Shown: positions 44,944 to 53,954, numbered from the stretch's first letter. The stretch is 64,000 nt of DNA from Oscillatoria acuminata PCC 6304 (GCF_000317105.1 NC_019693.1:7172501-7236500), one strand, 5' to 3'. Notes: generated by a model from the letters alone, not told the origin. Numbers and translations: made by a program.

Positions 44944-46503
44944 ATGAGTTACTGTCTCAATCCCAGTTGCCCCAATCCCAGCGATCCCTTAAATGAAAAC
45001 ACCCGCTATTGCTCCCAGTGTGGCTCTGATTTATTAGTAGCAGAACGCTGTCGAGCGCTTCACCTGCTGGGTAGTAACAGCTATGAAAAAACCTTTGAAG
45101 TGACTGAAACTGGAACCGCCAAAATTTTGAAGGTTCTCCAGATTGATGATCCGGTAGCGGTGACCCTGTTTCAACAACAAGCCTTACTGTTAGGGAAAAT
45201 TCAACATCCAGGGATTCCCCAACTTCAACAAGGTGGTTACTTCAGCTTTGCGGGGACGAACAGTGCGACGGCGGTGCATGGGATGTTGATGGAAAAAGTT
45301 GAGGGCTTAACTTTAGAGCAGTGGATGAAAAATCGGGCTTATCAACCGATTTCTCAAGACTTAGCGCTCAAGTGGCTTCAACAGATTGCCGAAATTTTAC
45401 AGCCGATTCATCAAACCCCTTATTTACACCTGAATATTAAGCCCAGCAATATTATCCTGACGGATTCGGGGCAATTGGTTTTGATTGATTTTGGCACTGC
45501 CAGACAGGTGAGTGCGAGTTATTTACGGACAGTGGAACTCTCTCCTCGTTTGAAGAGTATTGATTCGGGAGGATATACGCCACCAGAACAACTCAAACAT
45601 GAAGCGGTGGCGCAATCGGATTTTTTTGCTTTGGGACGAACGATGGTGTATTTGCTCACCGCTACGGACCCGTTGAGCTTTGAGAATGCAGAGACTTCGG
45701 CGTTTTCTTGGCGCGATCGCGCCCCGCAAATTTCCGAACGGGTGGGGGATTTGATTGACCGCCTGATGGATCCGGCCCTGAGTCAGCGCATCCAAACAAC
45801 GGCAGAAATTTTACAGCAATTAAGTCAATTGCAACCCCAAGTGGCACAGATGGAATGGGGATCGGAGTCACTAGAGGCGATCGCCCCATCCTCGGGTCGA
45901 AAAGCTATCCCTTTAGGGACTCTAGTCTTGCCTGGGCTGCAACTGCCGAGCTTTCCGCAATTCCTACCGGGGACGGGGGAGCAAACCATTGATGCAGCAC
46001 CCCGGTTGAAAGGCGATCGCAAAGGGTGGCGATTGGCCGGAGTGTTAGGAATCTGGGCAGTCATTGGATTAATTGGGGGAATGGGGTCCTGGTTTTTATT
46101 TACGCGAACGAGTACCGCTTATCAATGTCAGCGATTGTTGGCGGCGATCGACGAAGGGGGACAACAAGTGACTCAAATTGAGGGGACCGATGCCACTGCC
46201 GCTAACAAAATGGCCCAACATCTCGATCGCCTTGCGGAAGAATTATTAGGGATGAAGATCTCTGATACCCAGGTCCAACCCTATCCTCCGCAGTTGGGAA
46301 AAAGTTACCACCAATTGAGTCTGTCATTTCGGCAAATTGGAGAGGCGATCGCCATTGTGGATGCGGCCCCCTTATCCAAAGCCGGTTTAGACCAGGTGAA
46401 AGAGGCCCGCAAAAAAGCCGAAGAAGCCGGTCGAGCCGCCGCTCTAGCTGCAAAAACAGCCGATGGTGTAGCTGGACAAATTTATAGCTACTGTAAAAAA
46501 TAG
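44944..46503 (+). CDS. 4-Cys serine/threonine kinase-like receptor, probable pseudokinase
   Basis: 519 residues from the ATG at 44944. N-terminal zinc-like motif with Cys4, Cys9, Cys23 and Cys26 (CLNPSCP...YCSQCG), typical of cyanobacterial 4-Cys kinases. Kinase-like domain about 33-300: AKILKVL, catalytic loop HLNIKPSNIIL with Asn164 in place of the catalytic Asp, DFG kept as LIDFGTAR, and GGYTPPEQ. One TM helix (about 364-386) and a Cys-bounded ectodomain (about 392-519) like the lipoprotein upstream. Topology is cytosolic kinase-like domain, periplasmic sensor. The Asn suggests weak or no phosphotransfer, so a pseudokinase or binding role. No good ribosome site; the 9-bp array sits there instead. 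Confidence 0.9.
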   Translation: MSYCLNPSCPNPSDPLNENTRYCSQCGSDLLVAERCRALHLLGSNSYEKTFEVTETGTAKILKVLQIDDPVAVTLFQQQALLLGKIQHPGIPQLQQGGYFSFAGTNSATAVHGMLMEKVEGLTLEQWMKNRAYQPISQDLALKWLQQIAEILQPIHQTPYLHLNIKPSNIILTDSGQLVLIDFGTARQVSASYLRTVELSPRLKSIDSGGYTPPEQLKHEAVAQSDFFALGRTMVYLLTATDPLSFENAETSAFSWRDRAPQISERVGDLIDRLMDPALSQRIQTTAEILQQLSQLQPQVAQMEWGSESLEAIAPSSGRKAIPLGTLVLPGLQLPSFPQFLPGTGEQTIDAAPRLKGDRKGWRLAGVLGIWAVIGLIGGMGSWFLFTRTSTAYQCQRLLAAIDEGGQQVTQIEGTDATAANKMAQHLDRLAEELLGMKISDTQVQPYPPQLGKSYHQLSLSFRQIGEAIAIVDAAPLSKAGLDQVKEARKKAEEAGRAAALAAKTADGVAGQIYSYCKK

Positions 46504-46528
46504 GTTCAGTAGAATAAGACCTAAGAAA

Positions 46529-46584
46529 AATAAAGCCAAACCTCAGAAATTTTGTTCACAAACTTTCCGAGGTTTGGCTTTATT
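46529..46584. terminator. bidirectional terminator after the kinase gene
   Basis: 16-bp perfect stem AATAAAGCCAAACCTC / GAGGTTTGGCTTTATT with a 24-nt loop, between convergent genes. The A/T ends give T-rich tails on both strands. Confidence 0.8.
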
Positions 46585-46593
46585 TATTAATAT

Positions 46594-47085
46594 TTAGAGA
46601 TGAATTTCTAGGTTTAAAATATAGTGACCTAACTGAACATTTTGGGACCAAAGCTCGTATTCTAGGCGTAAATGTTCAGGAATCGGGCGACCGGAGAGGG
46701 ATAAGCTGCGAGTATAATTTCGCATCCGTAATTGCCCATTACCGCCGTCGGTTTCATTTTGCAGCCAATAGCGGCTCGTTCCATACATTCCCCGTTCCCA
46801 CTGATGACGATAACTAAATTGACCATTCCCTTGCATGGTCATAATCACCCGGTAGGGAGAAATTTCTAACCACAAGAGTCTCGAAGTAATCGCCGGGGGA
46901 GCGGGACTGACTTCCGGAGTCGAATCGGACTCCTGAAAATCACTCAGTGCCGGTTCCGTCAGGAGTAAATGAAACCGATCTTGGTCCTTTTGATAAAGGG
47001 TAGCAGCAGTTTCCACGACAGACCAAAGGGGGAGGTCAGTGGAGATCAAGCAAAGGCTTACAGGTTTGCGGCGATGGGTCAGCAT
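46594..47085 (-). CDS. conserved-looking hypothetical protein, 163 residues
   Basis: No family recognised. Soluble, no signal peptide. The second half is rich in aromatic and Arg residues in alternating strands (SYRHQWERGMYGTSRYWLQ; NYTRSLSLSGRP), suggesting a beta-barrel or lipocalin-like fold. The first half has LPLWSVVETAATLYQKDQDRF, an amphipathic helix. Converges with the kinase gene. Confidence 0.7.
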   Translation of the reverse strand: MLTHRRKPVSLCLISTDLPLWSVVETAATLYQKDQDRFHLLLTEPALSDFQESDSTPEVSPAPPAITSRLLWLEISPYRVIMTMQGNGQFSYRHQWERGMYGTSRYWLQNETDGGNGQLRMRNYTRSLSLSGRPIPEHLRLEYELWSQNVQLGHYILNLEIHL

Positions 47086-47225
47086 GAGGGTTGTAACGAA
47101 GAGCGTGTGAAGAGTTTTCCAGCAATCAACAAGACTAGGGGGTGACTTGCTCTCAATTTTAGTATGTCAGCAGAGTCAAGAACGGTGTAGGATTTCCCTA
47201 AGCCATCCCATCACAGTTTAGCCCA

Positions 47226-48578
47226 ATGCCCAGTTCGATAGTAAATGTCAGAATTACGGAATCCCAGCAACAATTAACCATTGATAGACCGAATCAGGGT
47301 TTATCAGTGCAAGGACGAATCCGAGTGCCGGGGGATAAGTCAATTTCCCACCGGGCTTTGATGTTGGGGGCGATCGCCAAGGGTGAAACCACGATTGAGG
47401 GGCTGCTATTGGGAGAAGACCCTCGGAGTACCGCCCGATGTTTTCAGGCATTGGGGGCAGAAATTTCTCCCCTGAATGAACAACGGGTGCGGGTGCGTGG
47501 TGTCGGGGTCGGAGAATTAATTGAACCAACGGATATATTAGATGCGGGAAATTCTGGGACGACGATGCGATTGATGCTGGGCATCCTTGCCAGTCATCCC
47601 GACCGATTTTTCACCGTAACTGGGGATAAATCCCTGCGATCGCGCCCTATGTCTCGGGTGGTTCAGCCTTTACAACAAATGGGTGCTCAAATCTGGGGTC
47701 GCAATGGCAATTCGCTGGCCCCTCTAGCCATTCAAGGTCAATCCTTACGGCCCATTCATTATCACTCACCGATCGCCTCGGCTCAGGTTAAGTCTTGTAT
47801 CTTACTTGCAGCTTTGATGGCACAGGGAACGACAACCATCACGGAACCGGCAGTCTCTCGGGACCATAGTGAAAGGATGCTCAAGGCATTTGGGGCAGAA
47901 ATTACCACGGATCCCGACACGAAAAGCGTGATGATCACCGGACCGGCTCAACTTCAGGGGCAATCGGTGATTGTGCCTGGGGATATTAGTTCGGCGGCAT
48001 TCTGGATTGTGGCAGCGGCGATCGTACCGGATTCCGACTTGACCATTGAAAATGTGGGGATCAATCCCACCCGGACAGGGATTTTAGAGGCCCTGGAGAT
48101 GATGGATGCGGATATTCAATTAGAAAACGAGCGGATAGTTGCGGGGGAACCTGTGGCGGATATCCGGGTGCGTCATTCTCAACTGAAAGGTTGCACCATT
48201 GGCGGGGATATTATTCCCAGACTAATTGATGAGATTCCGATTCTGGCAGTGGCGGCAATTTTTGCTTCTGGTCAGACGGTGATTTCCGAGGCGGCAGAGT
48301 TGCGGGTCAAAGAGAGCGATCGCCTTGCGGTGACGGCAACGGTACTCAATCAAATGGGGGCGAAAATCACCGAGTTGCCTGATGGGTTGGAAATTACTGG
48401 GGGGACGCCGTTAACGGGAACTGATGTGGAGAGTTATGACGATCATCGGATTGCCATGAGTTTGGCGATCGCGGCATTAAATGCCAGCGGAACCACCACG
48501 ATTCACCATGCCGAAGCTGCCGCTATTTCTTACCCGGATTTTACGGCTACTTTGCGACAAGTTTGCGAAGAATGCTAA
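47226..48578 (+). CDS. aroA: 3-phosphoshikimate 1-carboxyvinyltransferase (EPSP synthase)
   Basis: Shikimate pathway: shikimate-3-phosphate plus PEP to EPSP. 450 residues, the usual length for the longer (about 445-450) bacterial forms. Motifs: [18 protein letters not shown] (PEP/S3P site), [51 protein letters not shown] and DDHRIAMS. The short N-terminal extension ([16 protein letters not shown]) is unlike a transit signal and may be trimmed to a later start. Monocistronic. Confidence 0.97.
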   Translation: MPSSIVNVRITESQQQLTIDRPNQGLSVQGRIRVPGDKSISHRALMLGAIAKGETTIEGLLLGEDPRSTARCFQALGAEISPLNEQRVRVRGVGVGELIEPTDILDAGNSGTTMRLMLGILASHPDRFFTVTGDKSLRSRPMSRVVQPLQQMGAQIWGRNGNSLAPLAIQGQSLRPIHYHSPIASAQVKSCILLAALMAQGTTTITEPAVSRDHSERMLKAFGAEITTDPDTKSVMITGPAQLQGQSVIVPGDISSAAFWIVAAAIVPDSDLTIENVGINPTRTGILEALEMMDADIQLENERIVAGEPVADIRVRHSQLKGCTIGGDIIPRLIDEIPILAVAAIFASGQTVISEAAELRVKESDRLAVTATVLNQMGAKITELPDGLEITGGTPLTGTDVESYDDHRIAMSLAIAALNASGTTTIHHAEAAAISYPDFTATLRQVCEEC

Positions 48579-48685
48579 TTGTAAACGCGATCGGTCAGGT
48601 CGGTTTCATTCGTGAACAGGAACTGAAGGCGATCGGAATTTAAAACCTTTTCTAAAATCAATTCGAGCAAATCAGGAGCAATCCA

Positions 48686-49240
48686 ATGTCTGAACCGAGT
48701 TCTCAACCGAAAAGCCCCCTGGGGTTTGATGAAATCATCGCAATTTTTGTGGCCTTTTCGACCCTAGGGACAATTTTTATATTATCTTTCCCCAGCACCG
48801 AGAGGGGCTTAAATATGTTTGAAACCGGAGGAACCCGTTCCCCGGGTTCTGAAGGAGTTGTCCCCAGGGAGGAGCAAACCCCTCAAACCCCAGTGAATCC
48901 TTTCGTCAATCCTGGACAAGTTCCCGCCGTTGGCCCTCAGTCCGGTAATCCCACGAACTCACCGGAGGGGAATTCAACCCCTTTACTTGGAGGTTCAACC
49001 GCTTGGGGTGGTTTGGCACTTCCGTTATTTTCCCCAAACCCAGACTTGAACCCCACAGAAGCACCCACTGGGGAAGGGTCAGGAGAAGTCAGTTCTCCCT
49101 CACAGGAGACACCCATTCTCTCCAGTCCCACCACTGAGGAAACTATCCCAACGGAGTCTGAAGAGACCCCCAACCCCTCTTCCTCTCCCTCAGCAACGCC
49201 TACAACAGAGGGGACAACGGATTCTACCCCCAACCCCTAG
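48686..49240 (+). CDS. single-TM protein with Pro/Ser/Thr-rich tail
   Basis: 184 residues. Short polar N-terminus, one TM segment (about 16-36, IIAIFVAFSTLGTIFILSF), and a long low-complexity Pro/Ser/Thr/Glu-rich C-terminal region (about 60-184). No domain recognised. The TM with a disordered tail suggests an extracytoplasmic spacer or wall-associated protein. The minus-strand frame over the tail is a shadow. Confidence 0.7.
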   Translation: MSEPSSQPKSPLGFDEIIAIFVAFSTLGTIFILSFPSTERGLNMFETGGTRSPGSEGVVPREEQTPQTPVNPFVNPGQVPAVGPQSGNPTNSPEGNSTPLLGGSTAWGGLALPLFSPNPDLNPTEAPTGEGSGEVSSPSQETPILSSPTTEETIPTESEETPNPSSSPSATPTTEGTTDSTPNP

Positions 49241-49263
49241 GTCCGATCGGCAATTTTTAACAT

Positions 49264-49419
49264 TAAGGGGATTGCAAAATATAAATCATCCAGCCGTTCA
49301 ACTGAAAGAAGTGTAGGGGCGCAATGCGCAGGCCCTTGGGGCCTGCGCATTGCGCCCCTACATTGACGGGGCTACTACGAACGAACGTTTTGGAGGTTTT
49401 ATTTTGTGGAGTTCCCTAA
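49264..49419. mobile_element. MITE-like element B2, 156 bp
   Basis: Same ends (TAAGGG ... CCCTAA) and same orientation as B1; left end GGGGATTGCAAAATATAAAT, right end TTTTGTGGAGTTCCCTAA, core palindrome 49313-49361. Immediately followed by palindrome E1. Confidence 0.85.
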
Positions 49420-49424
49420 CCGCT

Positions 49425-49460
49425 AAATGTAGAGGCGATTCGCGAATCGCCTCTACATTT
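49425..49460. repeat. perfect 36-bp palindrome E1
   Basis: AAATGTAGAGGCGATTCG followed directly by its reverse complement, with no loop and no mismatch. The inner 34 bp recur exactly at 63938-63971. Located 5 bp from element B2. Confidence 0.9.
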
Positions 49461-49750
49461 AGTTTCTATTCTCCAAAAATGCGTAAGTCCTGCCGACCCG
49501 AACCCTAACCCTTTGACAGGGGTTCGGAGGGGACCCATGCTGACAAGGGTCGGGTTTTTCGGCAGAAAAACCTGGAATTCTCCAGGAAGTTGGACAGGGA
49601 ATTGGCGAATCACCCGCCTTGGGGTCTGGATGGGGTGGGTGAATCAGAGGTGAATTTTAGAAAAAAATCTAAATTGAACTGAGGTATGAGAAACCCTTAG
49701 AAAAGATGGGAATACTGGGAAAAAGGTAAGGTAATGGAGCGCACGGAATT
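49461..49750. other. intergenic region upstream of the 139-residue protein
   Basis: About 290 bp; contains a TTTGACAGGGGTTC and TGCTGACAAGGG region but no clear promoter and no gene. Confidence 0.45.
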
Positions 49751-50170
49751 ATGCTGCGCCAGATCAAACATATCTTCTGGACTGTGCGGACCTATTCTGA
49801 TCTCAGTCCCGATTTGTACATCAGGAAGCAGGTTAATCAAGTCTTATGTGAACGAACTAACTTATCACTGGATGAGTGGTTTAAATGTTTTTGGAAATCG
49901 CGGGAAATTTCTTTTTCGGTGGTGAGTTTTGTTTATATTCAGTTGGAAAAGTATTCCGGTTTACAAATGGGGAGAGTGTTACCTGGGGATCGCTTAGAGC
50001 AAGATTTACAGTTAACGCTTGTCTGCTGGTTTGACTGGAATCTTTATCTTTGTGATGATTTTTTTGATGAGTTTGGGATAGATATTGGCGATCGCTTTGA
50101 CCTGCAAACGATGGCAACCGTAGAAGATTTGGTCCTCTACCTCAATGGTCTGAGTTGTCCGCCTTCTTGA
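49751..50170 (+). CDS. hypothetical protein, 139 residues
   Basis: No family recognised with confidence. Soluble; mixed alpha/beta. The second half (WFDWNLYLCDDFFDEFGIDIGDRFDLQTMATVEDLVLYLN) has the look of acyl-carrier-like DUF1493-type proteins: a helix with DDFFDEFGIDI and a final ATVEDLVLYL helix, but no carrier Ser in DSL form is seen. Base composition is more AT-rich than its neighbours. It stands alone. Confidence 0.68.
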   Translation: MLRQIKHIFWTVRTYSDLSPDLYIRKQVNQVLCERTNLSLDEWFKCFWKSREISFSVVSFVYIQLEKYSGLQMGRVLPGDRLEQDLQLTLVCWFDWNLYLCDDFFDEFGIDIGDRFDLQTMATVEDLVLYLNGLSCPPS

Positions 50171-50361
50171 TAATTCCAGGCGTTCAAAAATAACCCCATT
50201 AAACCGATAATTGGAGGTACTCAGTCCATAGGGCGGACAAATTGACCGCCCCAATTCATCGGAGTTAACGCGCCGTGGCGGTAAGCGGAAGCTCTCCCGT
50301 AGGGAATCGCCAACCCCAGAATTTCCCAGAATTGAATTCCAGGGTAAGACCTGGAATTCAA

Positions 50362-50826
50362 TTAGGAAGAGTGGTGACCAACAACTTGGTCTTTAATCGC
50401 TGAAATATCCTGGACTAACTCCTGACGGTTAGAGGCCCGGAGTAAATAGCGATAGACAAACCAAGCCGAGTATCCGATTCCGACAAATTCAAAAAACGGC
50501 GCAAGCAGAGGAACATCATTGACTGCATCCACCACGGCGAGGATCACTCTGACGGTCACCAGTGCAGACAAAAACAGTCCGACGGTGACAATGGGTCGTT
50601 GGTACTCGCTGACAAAACTGGTGACATAGAGCGGCAGATCCCCTAAGATTGCCGTGACGTTATCCACGATTTCCTCGAATTGACTCGGTTCTTGAGTAGC
50701 CGGAGAGAAAGGAGCCAAAGCACCGCCTTCTGCGGCATTGATCTCGATTCTAAGTTGCTCGGCTTCATCGGCTAACTGGGCAGATTTTTCGCTGGAGATT
50801 GCTGACTTTTCAGTTTTAGGATTCAT
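50362..50826 (-). CDS. CAAD domain membrane protein (CURT1-like)
   Basis: 154 residues from the ATG at 50826 (MNPKTEKSAISSEK); the frame is open upstream but the extra part is not protein-like. Polar acidic N-terminal part, amphipathic helix (about 45-60), two TM helices (about 75-98 and 106-125) and a C-terminal helix. This is the CAAD domain known from cyanobacterial aminoacyl-tRNA synthetase extensions and from thylakoid curvature proteins (CurT/CURT1). Probably a thylakoid membrane protein that bends or organises membranes; stand-alone form, no synthetase attached. Confidence 0.88.
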   Translation of the reverse strand: MNPKTEKSAISSEKSAQLADEAEQLRIEINAAEGGALAPFSPATQEPSQFEEIVDNVTAILGDLPLYVTSFVSEYQRPIVTVGLFLSALVTVRVILAVVDAVNDVPLLAPFFEFVGIGYSAWFVYRYLLRASNRQELVQDISAIKDQVVGHHSS

Positions 50827-51216
50827 AAAATTGTTTTCCTTGACGAACAATAACTGGATCGTAGCTTGTGACCGGATCAGTTTGCCAACCCTCAGAGGTA
50901 TTGCGATCGGCGAAATTTCGGGTTCAAAGCAATCTCGATGAGACCTCAATCATTCCCACAGGCTTATAGGGTGGGAATTTTGCGGTCTCAGACCCAAAGA
51001 TCTCTTTTGTGGCAATATTGCCTTGATTTTATAGAGGAATCCAGGGAATTTGAACAGATGAGAGTCCATCTTCTTGATTTGTAGGGATTTATCCCTGGAC
51101 TAATAAACCAGACTTATCCATCACTTGAGCAATTGGGGATCTACCCTGAGGATTAAAGGGGTGAACGGCTAAGGATCATGCAAAATAAGATGGGAACCGA
51201 TTAGACGCTATTGACC
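50827..51216. other. intergenic region between CAAD and ChW-like genes
   Basis: About 390 bp between divergent genes; promoters expected but not pinpointed. No repeats or RNA genes recognised. Confidence 0.5.
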
Positions 51217-52566
51217 ATGAATGCAGATCATCAACAGTTGCAACAACAACTCAACCATCTGAAAGAACGCTTACCGGGATTGAGCAGTCGCCTTTCACAA
51301 GCTGCTGTGGAACTGAAAGAAGCAGGAGTACCCGTAGACGAACGACTCAGTGAGCAACTGATAGCTTATCGACAGGAGTTTGCGGGACTCAAATCCAGGG
51401 CGATCGAGCTGGCCAAAACTTACTCGGTGCCGGGGGTGGTTGCACCTACCCAGATTTCTTCCTTACATGATATTCAGGGAATTTTACATACGATCGCCCG
51501 GTCGGGAGGAGAAGTCAACGAGTCCCAAAAAGCCCTCCACTACATCGATCGCTTTTTATCTCTGACCCATCGCGATCAACCGCAGTTTGCGCCGTTAGAG
51601 GAGGCAAAAGTCAAAGCGCGGGAATTGCGCCACATTATTCTCAACTCCTCCCCGAGTAATTTTCCCCCGGATGTCCCGGCGTTACTTTCGGGTCAACATC
51701 CCTGTTGTACCTTCCTTAATCTGATTGAACCGGATGCCAATATCGCCGATGAAGAGTGGGAAAGAATGCTAGATTTTTGTGGGCGAGCCTTTGGCAAACC
51801 CTTAACCCTGGCAGCGAGTCGAGGAAAACTGCAATTTTCTGGGACTGTAGCGGCCCCAGCCCCGACGGTGACGGCCCCAGCCCCGACGGTGACGGCCCCA
51901 GCAGCACCACCGCCTCGGCGATCGCCGGAAATGGTCGTGATTGCCGGGTCTACTGAAGCGGTGGAACCCACGGACACTGAAGCGGAAGTGGAACGCTTAC
52001 TCTCGCAACAGCCTTCCTCCCCTCCGTCTAACTTGCCGGATGTGATTATCCTTCCCAGTTCCGATGAATCCCCCTCTCGGAGTCAGATTGCTCCTCCCGC
52101 GCCGAATTTTGCCCCAACTCCTGCCAAGATGTCAGGGCTTTCCGGTGTGGGAATTGAAGTGGGATTAAATGTCTTGGTTCATATCGAACGAGTCGGCGAT
52201 CACCAGTTTCATGAACATGAATTTGCCGGAACAAGGGGGAAAGCACTGCGCCTCGAAGCCTTTGCGCTGGAAATCAAACCCCCGATTCCTGGATTGGGGA
52301 TTCGCTATCTAGCCCATATTCAAGGTAGCGGGGATACGCCTTGGGTGACTGAGGGTGAGTGGGTTGGTGCTCGCGGTTCGGGTTTGCGAATTGAGGGTTT
52401 GGCGATCGAATTAACGGGTCCCGAAGCACCGAATTATTCGGTTTATTACAAGGCGCATATTGAGCGAGTGGGAGATACCCAGGAGTTTTCTAATGGGCAA
52501 TTCTGCGGACGCCGTGGATCCGGTATGCGGATGGAAGGCATTGAAATCCATATCGATCGCAACTAG
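51217..52566 (+). CDS. protein with coiled coil and three ChW-like repeats
   Basis: 449 residues from the ATG at 51217. N-terminal coiled coil (about 1-60), helical middle (to about 200) including EADVPALLSGQHPC-like loops, Pro/Ala-rich linker with repeated APAPTVT (about 208-228), acidic/Ser linker, and a C-terminal set of three repeats (about 315-449) of the type HI-x-GDxxxx-E-x(3)-G-x-RG-x-x-L-R-x-E-x-L-x-I. This pattern resembles clostridial hydrophobic-W (ChW) repeats (YLAHIQGSGDTPWVTEGEWVG), though most Trp positions have changed. No signal peptide is seen. Function unknown. Confidence 0.78.
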   Translation: MNADHQQLQQQLNHLKERLPGLSSRLSQAAVELKEAGVPVDERLSEQLIAYRQEFAGLKSRAIELAKTYSVPGVVAPTQISSLHDIQGILHTIARSGGEVNESQKALHYIDRFLSLTHRDQPQFAPLEEAKVKARELRHIILNSSPSNFPPDVPALLSGQHPCCTFLNLIEPDANIADEEWERMLDFCGRAFGKPLTLAASRGKLQFSGTVAAPAPTVTAPAPTVTAPAAPPPRRSPEMVVIAGSTEAVEPTDTEAEVERLLSQQPSSPPSNLPDVIILPSSDESPSRSQIAPPAPNFAPTPAKMSGLSGVGIEVGLNVLVHIERVGDHQFHEHEFAGTRGKALRLEAFALEIKPPIPGLGIRYLAHIQGSGDTPWVTEGEWVGARGSGLRIEGLAIELTGPEAPNYSVYYKAHIERVGDTQEFSNGQFCGRRGSGMRMEGIEIHIDRN

Positions 52567-52573
52567 GGCATCA

Positions 52574-52879
52574 GGAGAGCATTTCAATTTGGCTTAAAAA
52601 CCAGTCTGACCTCTCCTAAGGGAACTCCAAAAAATAAAATCTCCAAAACGTTCGTAGTGACTGATCAATGGAGTAGCCCCGTCCATGTAGGGGCGCAATG
52701 CTTGCGCCCCCTGGGGCCTGCGCATTGCGCCCCTACACTTCTTTCAGTTGAACGTTTGGAGGATTTATATTTTGCAATGCCCTAAAGAAATTTTTTTATT
52801 GCTCTTAAGGGGGAAATTTACCTCTTTCTCCCCCTTCCCTCTTAGGGAAGGGGGCTGGGGGGTTAGGTCTCTTTTCAAA
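52574..52879. repeat. element A2, split by insertion of element B3
   Basis: Left piece 52574-52616 (GGAGAGCATTTCAATTTGG to CTCTCC) matches one end of element A1 in reverse. Right piece 52824-52879 (CTTCCCTCTTAGGGAAG to TCTCTTTTCAAA) matches the other half of A1. Between them lies element B3 (52617-52785) and some diverged A/T-rich DNA. Confidence 0.75.
52617..52785. mobile_element. MITE-like element B3, 169 bp, inside element A2
   Basis: Same family as B1 and B2 but in opposite orientation: begins TAAGGGAACTCCAAAAAATA, ends TTTGCAATGCCCTAA, core palindrome 52687-52736 (one half partly altered, GCGCAATGCTTGCGCCCC). It interrupts element A2 and so is the younger of the two. Confidence 0.85.
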
Positions 52880-52909
52880 GCATCAGGACAAAATTAGATT
52901 GATAGAACC

Positions 52910-52924
52910 AGAAACCCGGTTTCT
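52910..52924. repeat. AGAAACCCGGTTTCT motif
   Basis: 15-bp perfect odd palindrome, the same sequence family as the pair at 40048-40119. It ends 10 bp before the cobS stop codon. Confidence 0.5.
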
Positions 52925-52934
52925 CATCACCCGT

Positions 52935-53747
52935 TTATAATCCCGCTAACAGACAGAGTAAAAGGGCTTCAGTCCATTCCACCACGGCACCGTAGGTATC
53001 GCCGGTATGACCCCCGAGTTTGTGATTAAACCAGGCCCCGGTGAGGATGGCGATTGCGCTGCCGCCAGTGACCATTCCGGCGGCTAAAATCCAGGAATTG
53101 CTATCAAGCAAGATTTGTACGCCACTCAAGGCCACCAAACATAGAAAACCGGGGAGTAAGTCCCAGGGAGACCCCAGAGAATCCTGGTGAATGGCTCCTT
53201 TCCCTGAAACTTTTAAATAGGGATAACGAGCGATCGCCACTAATTGTCCCCACCGTCCCCAACCGGCGGCAGCCATTAAAACCACGGCCCGATTGGCACT
53301 TAAATCACTCAAAGCTGCCACTTTCAGGGCAATCAGGGCAACCGCTGCCATGACCCCAAATGCGCCGGTAACACTATCGGCCATCACTTCTAAGCGGCGA
53401 TGGGGTTCTTGGACGGCCAACCCATCCCCGGTATCGATCGCCCCATCCAGATGTAATCCGCCGGTAATCCCAATCCAGGCCACAATCACCAGAGTGCTGC
53501 GGGTGAGTCCCGGCATGGCTAACAATTGCAACAGGACATCCAACAGACCCAGCAGGGCCCCGATCGCCACACCGACAAAAGGCGCATACCGAGCAATGCC
53601 GCGAAACTCTAAGGTCCAACTCAGGGGAACCGGCAAACAGGTATAGAAGGCGATCGCTGCTGCCAATCCTGAACCGAAAGTTCCCAATCGGGCGACTTTT
53701 GTCTGCACAAACTGAACGACCCGTCTCACCCGCCGATTATCCCTCAT
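52935..53747 (-). CDS. cobS: adenosylcobinamide-GDP ribazoletransferase CobS
   Basis: Joins adenosylcobinamide-GDP with alpha-ribazole (phosphate) to finish the cobalamin (in cyanobacteria usually pseudocobalamin) lower ligand; integral membrane protein. 270 residues from the ATG at 53747 (a TTG two codons earlier is less likely). Motifs: FYTCLPVP near the N-terminus, [15 protein letters not shown] (about 100-115), and [20 protein letters not shown] near the end. About six TM helices. Divergent from the 151-residue protein upstream of tgt. Confidence 0.95.
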   Translation of the reverse strand: MRDNRRVRRVVQFVQTKVARLGTFGSGLAAAIAFYTCLPVPLSWTLEFRGIARYAPFVGVAIGALLGLLDVLLQLLAMPGLTRSTLVIVAWIGITGGLHLDGAIDTGDGLAVQEPHRRLEVMADSVTGAFGVMAAVALIALKVAALSDLSANRAVVLMAAAGWGRWGQLVAIARYPYLKVSGKGAIHQDSLGSPWDLLPGFLCLVALSGVQILLDSNSWILAAGMVTGGSAIAILTGAWFNHKLGGHTGDTYGAVVEWTEALLLCLLAGL

Positions 53748-53954
53748 AGTCAAAATCTATATATTTTTTCCGCCATTCTACTGATACGTCCACTTTATAA
53801 CCTGTGCCAGAATTGAATTGATAAGAGTTATCCTTGGCCGAACTCCCTTCGGCATGACGCGCAAAGCTTTCTTGATATTCCCTCTATAGGGTACCCATCA
53901 GAGGGTCTCAATTCCAACAGAGGGGTTCAACTGTAAATTAAAGGCGGTTTCTCT

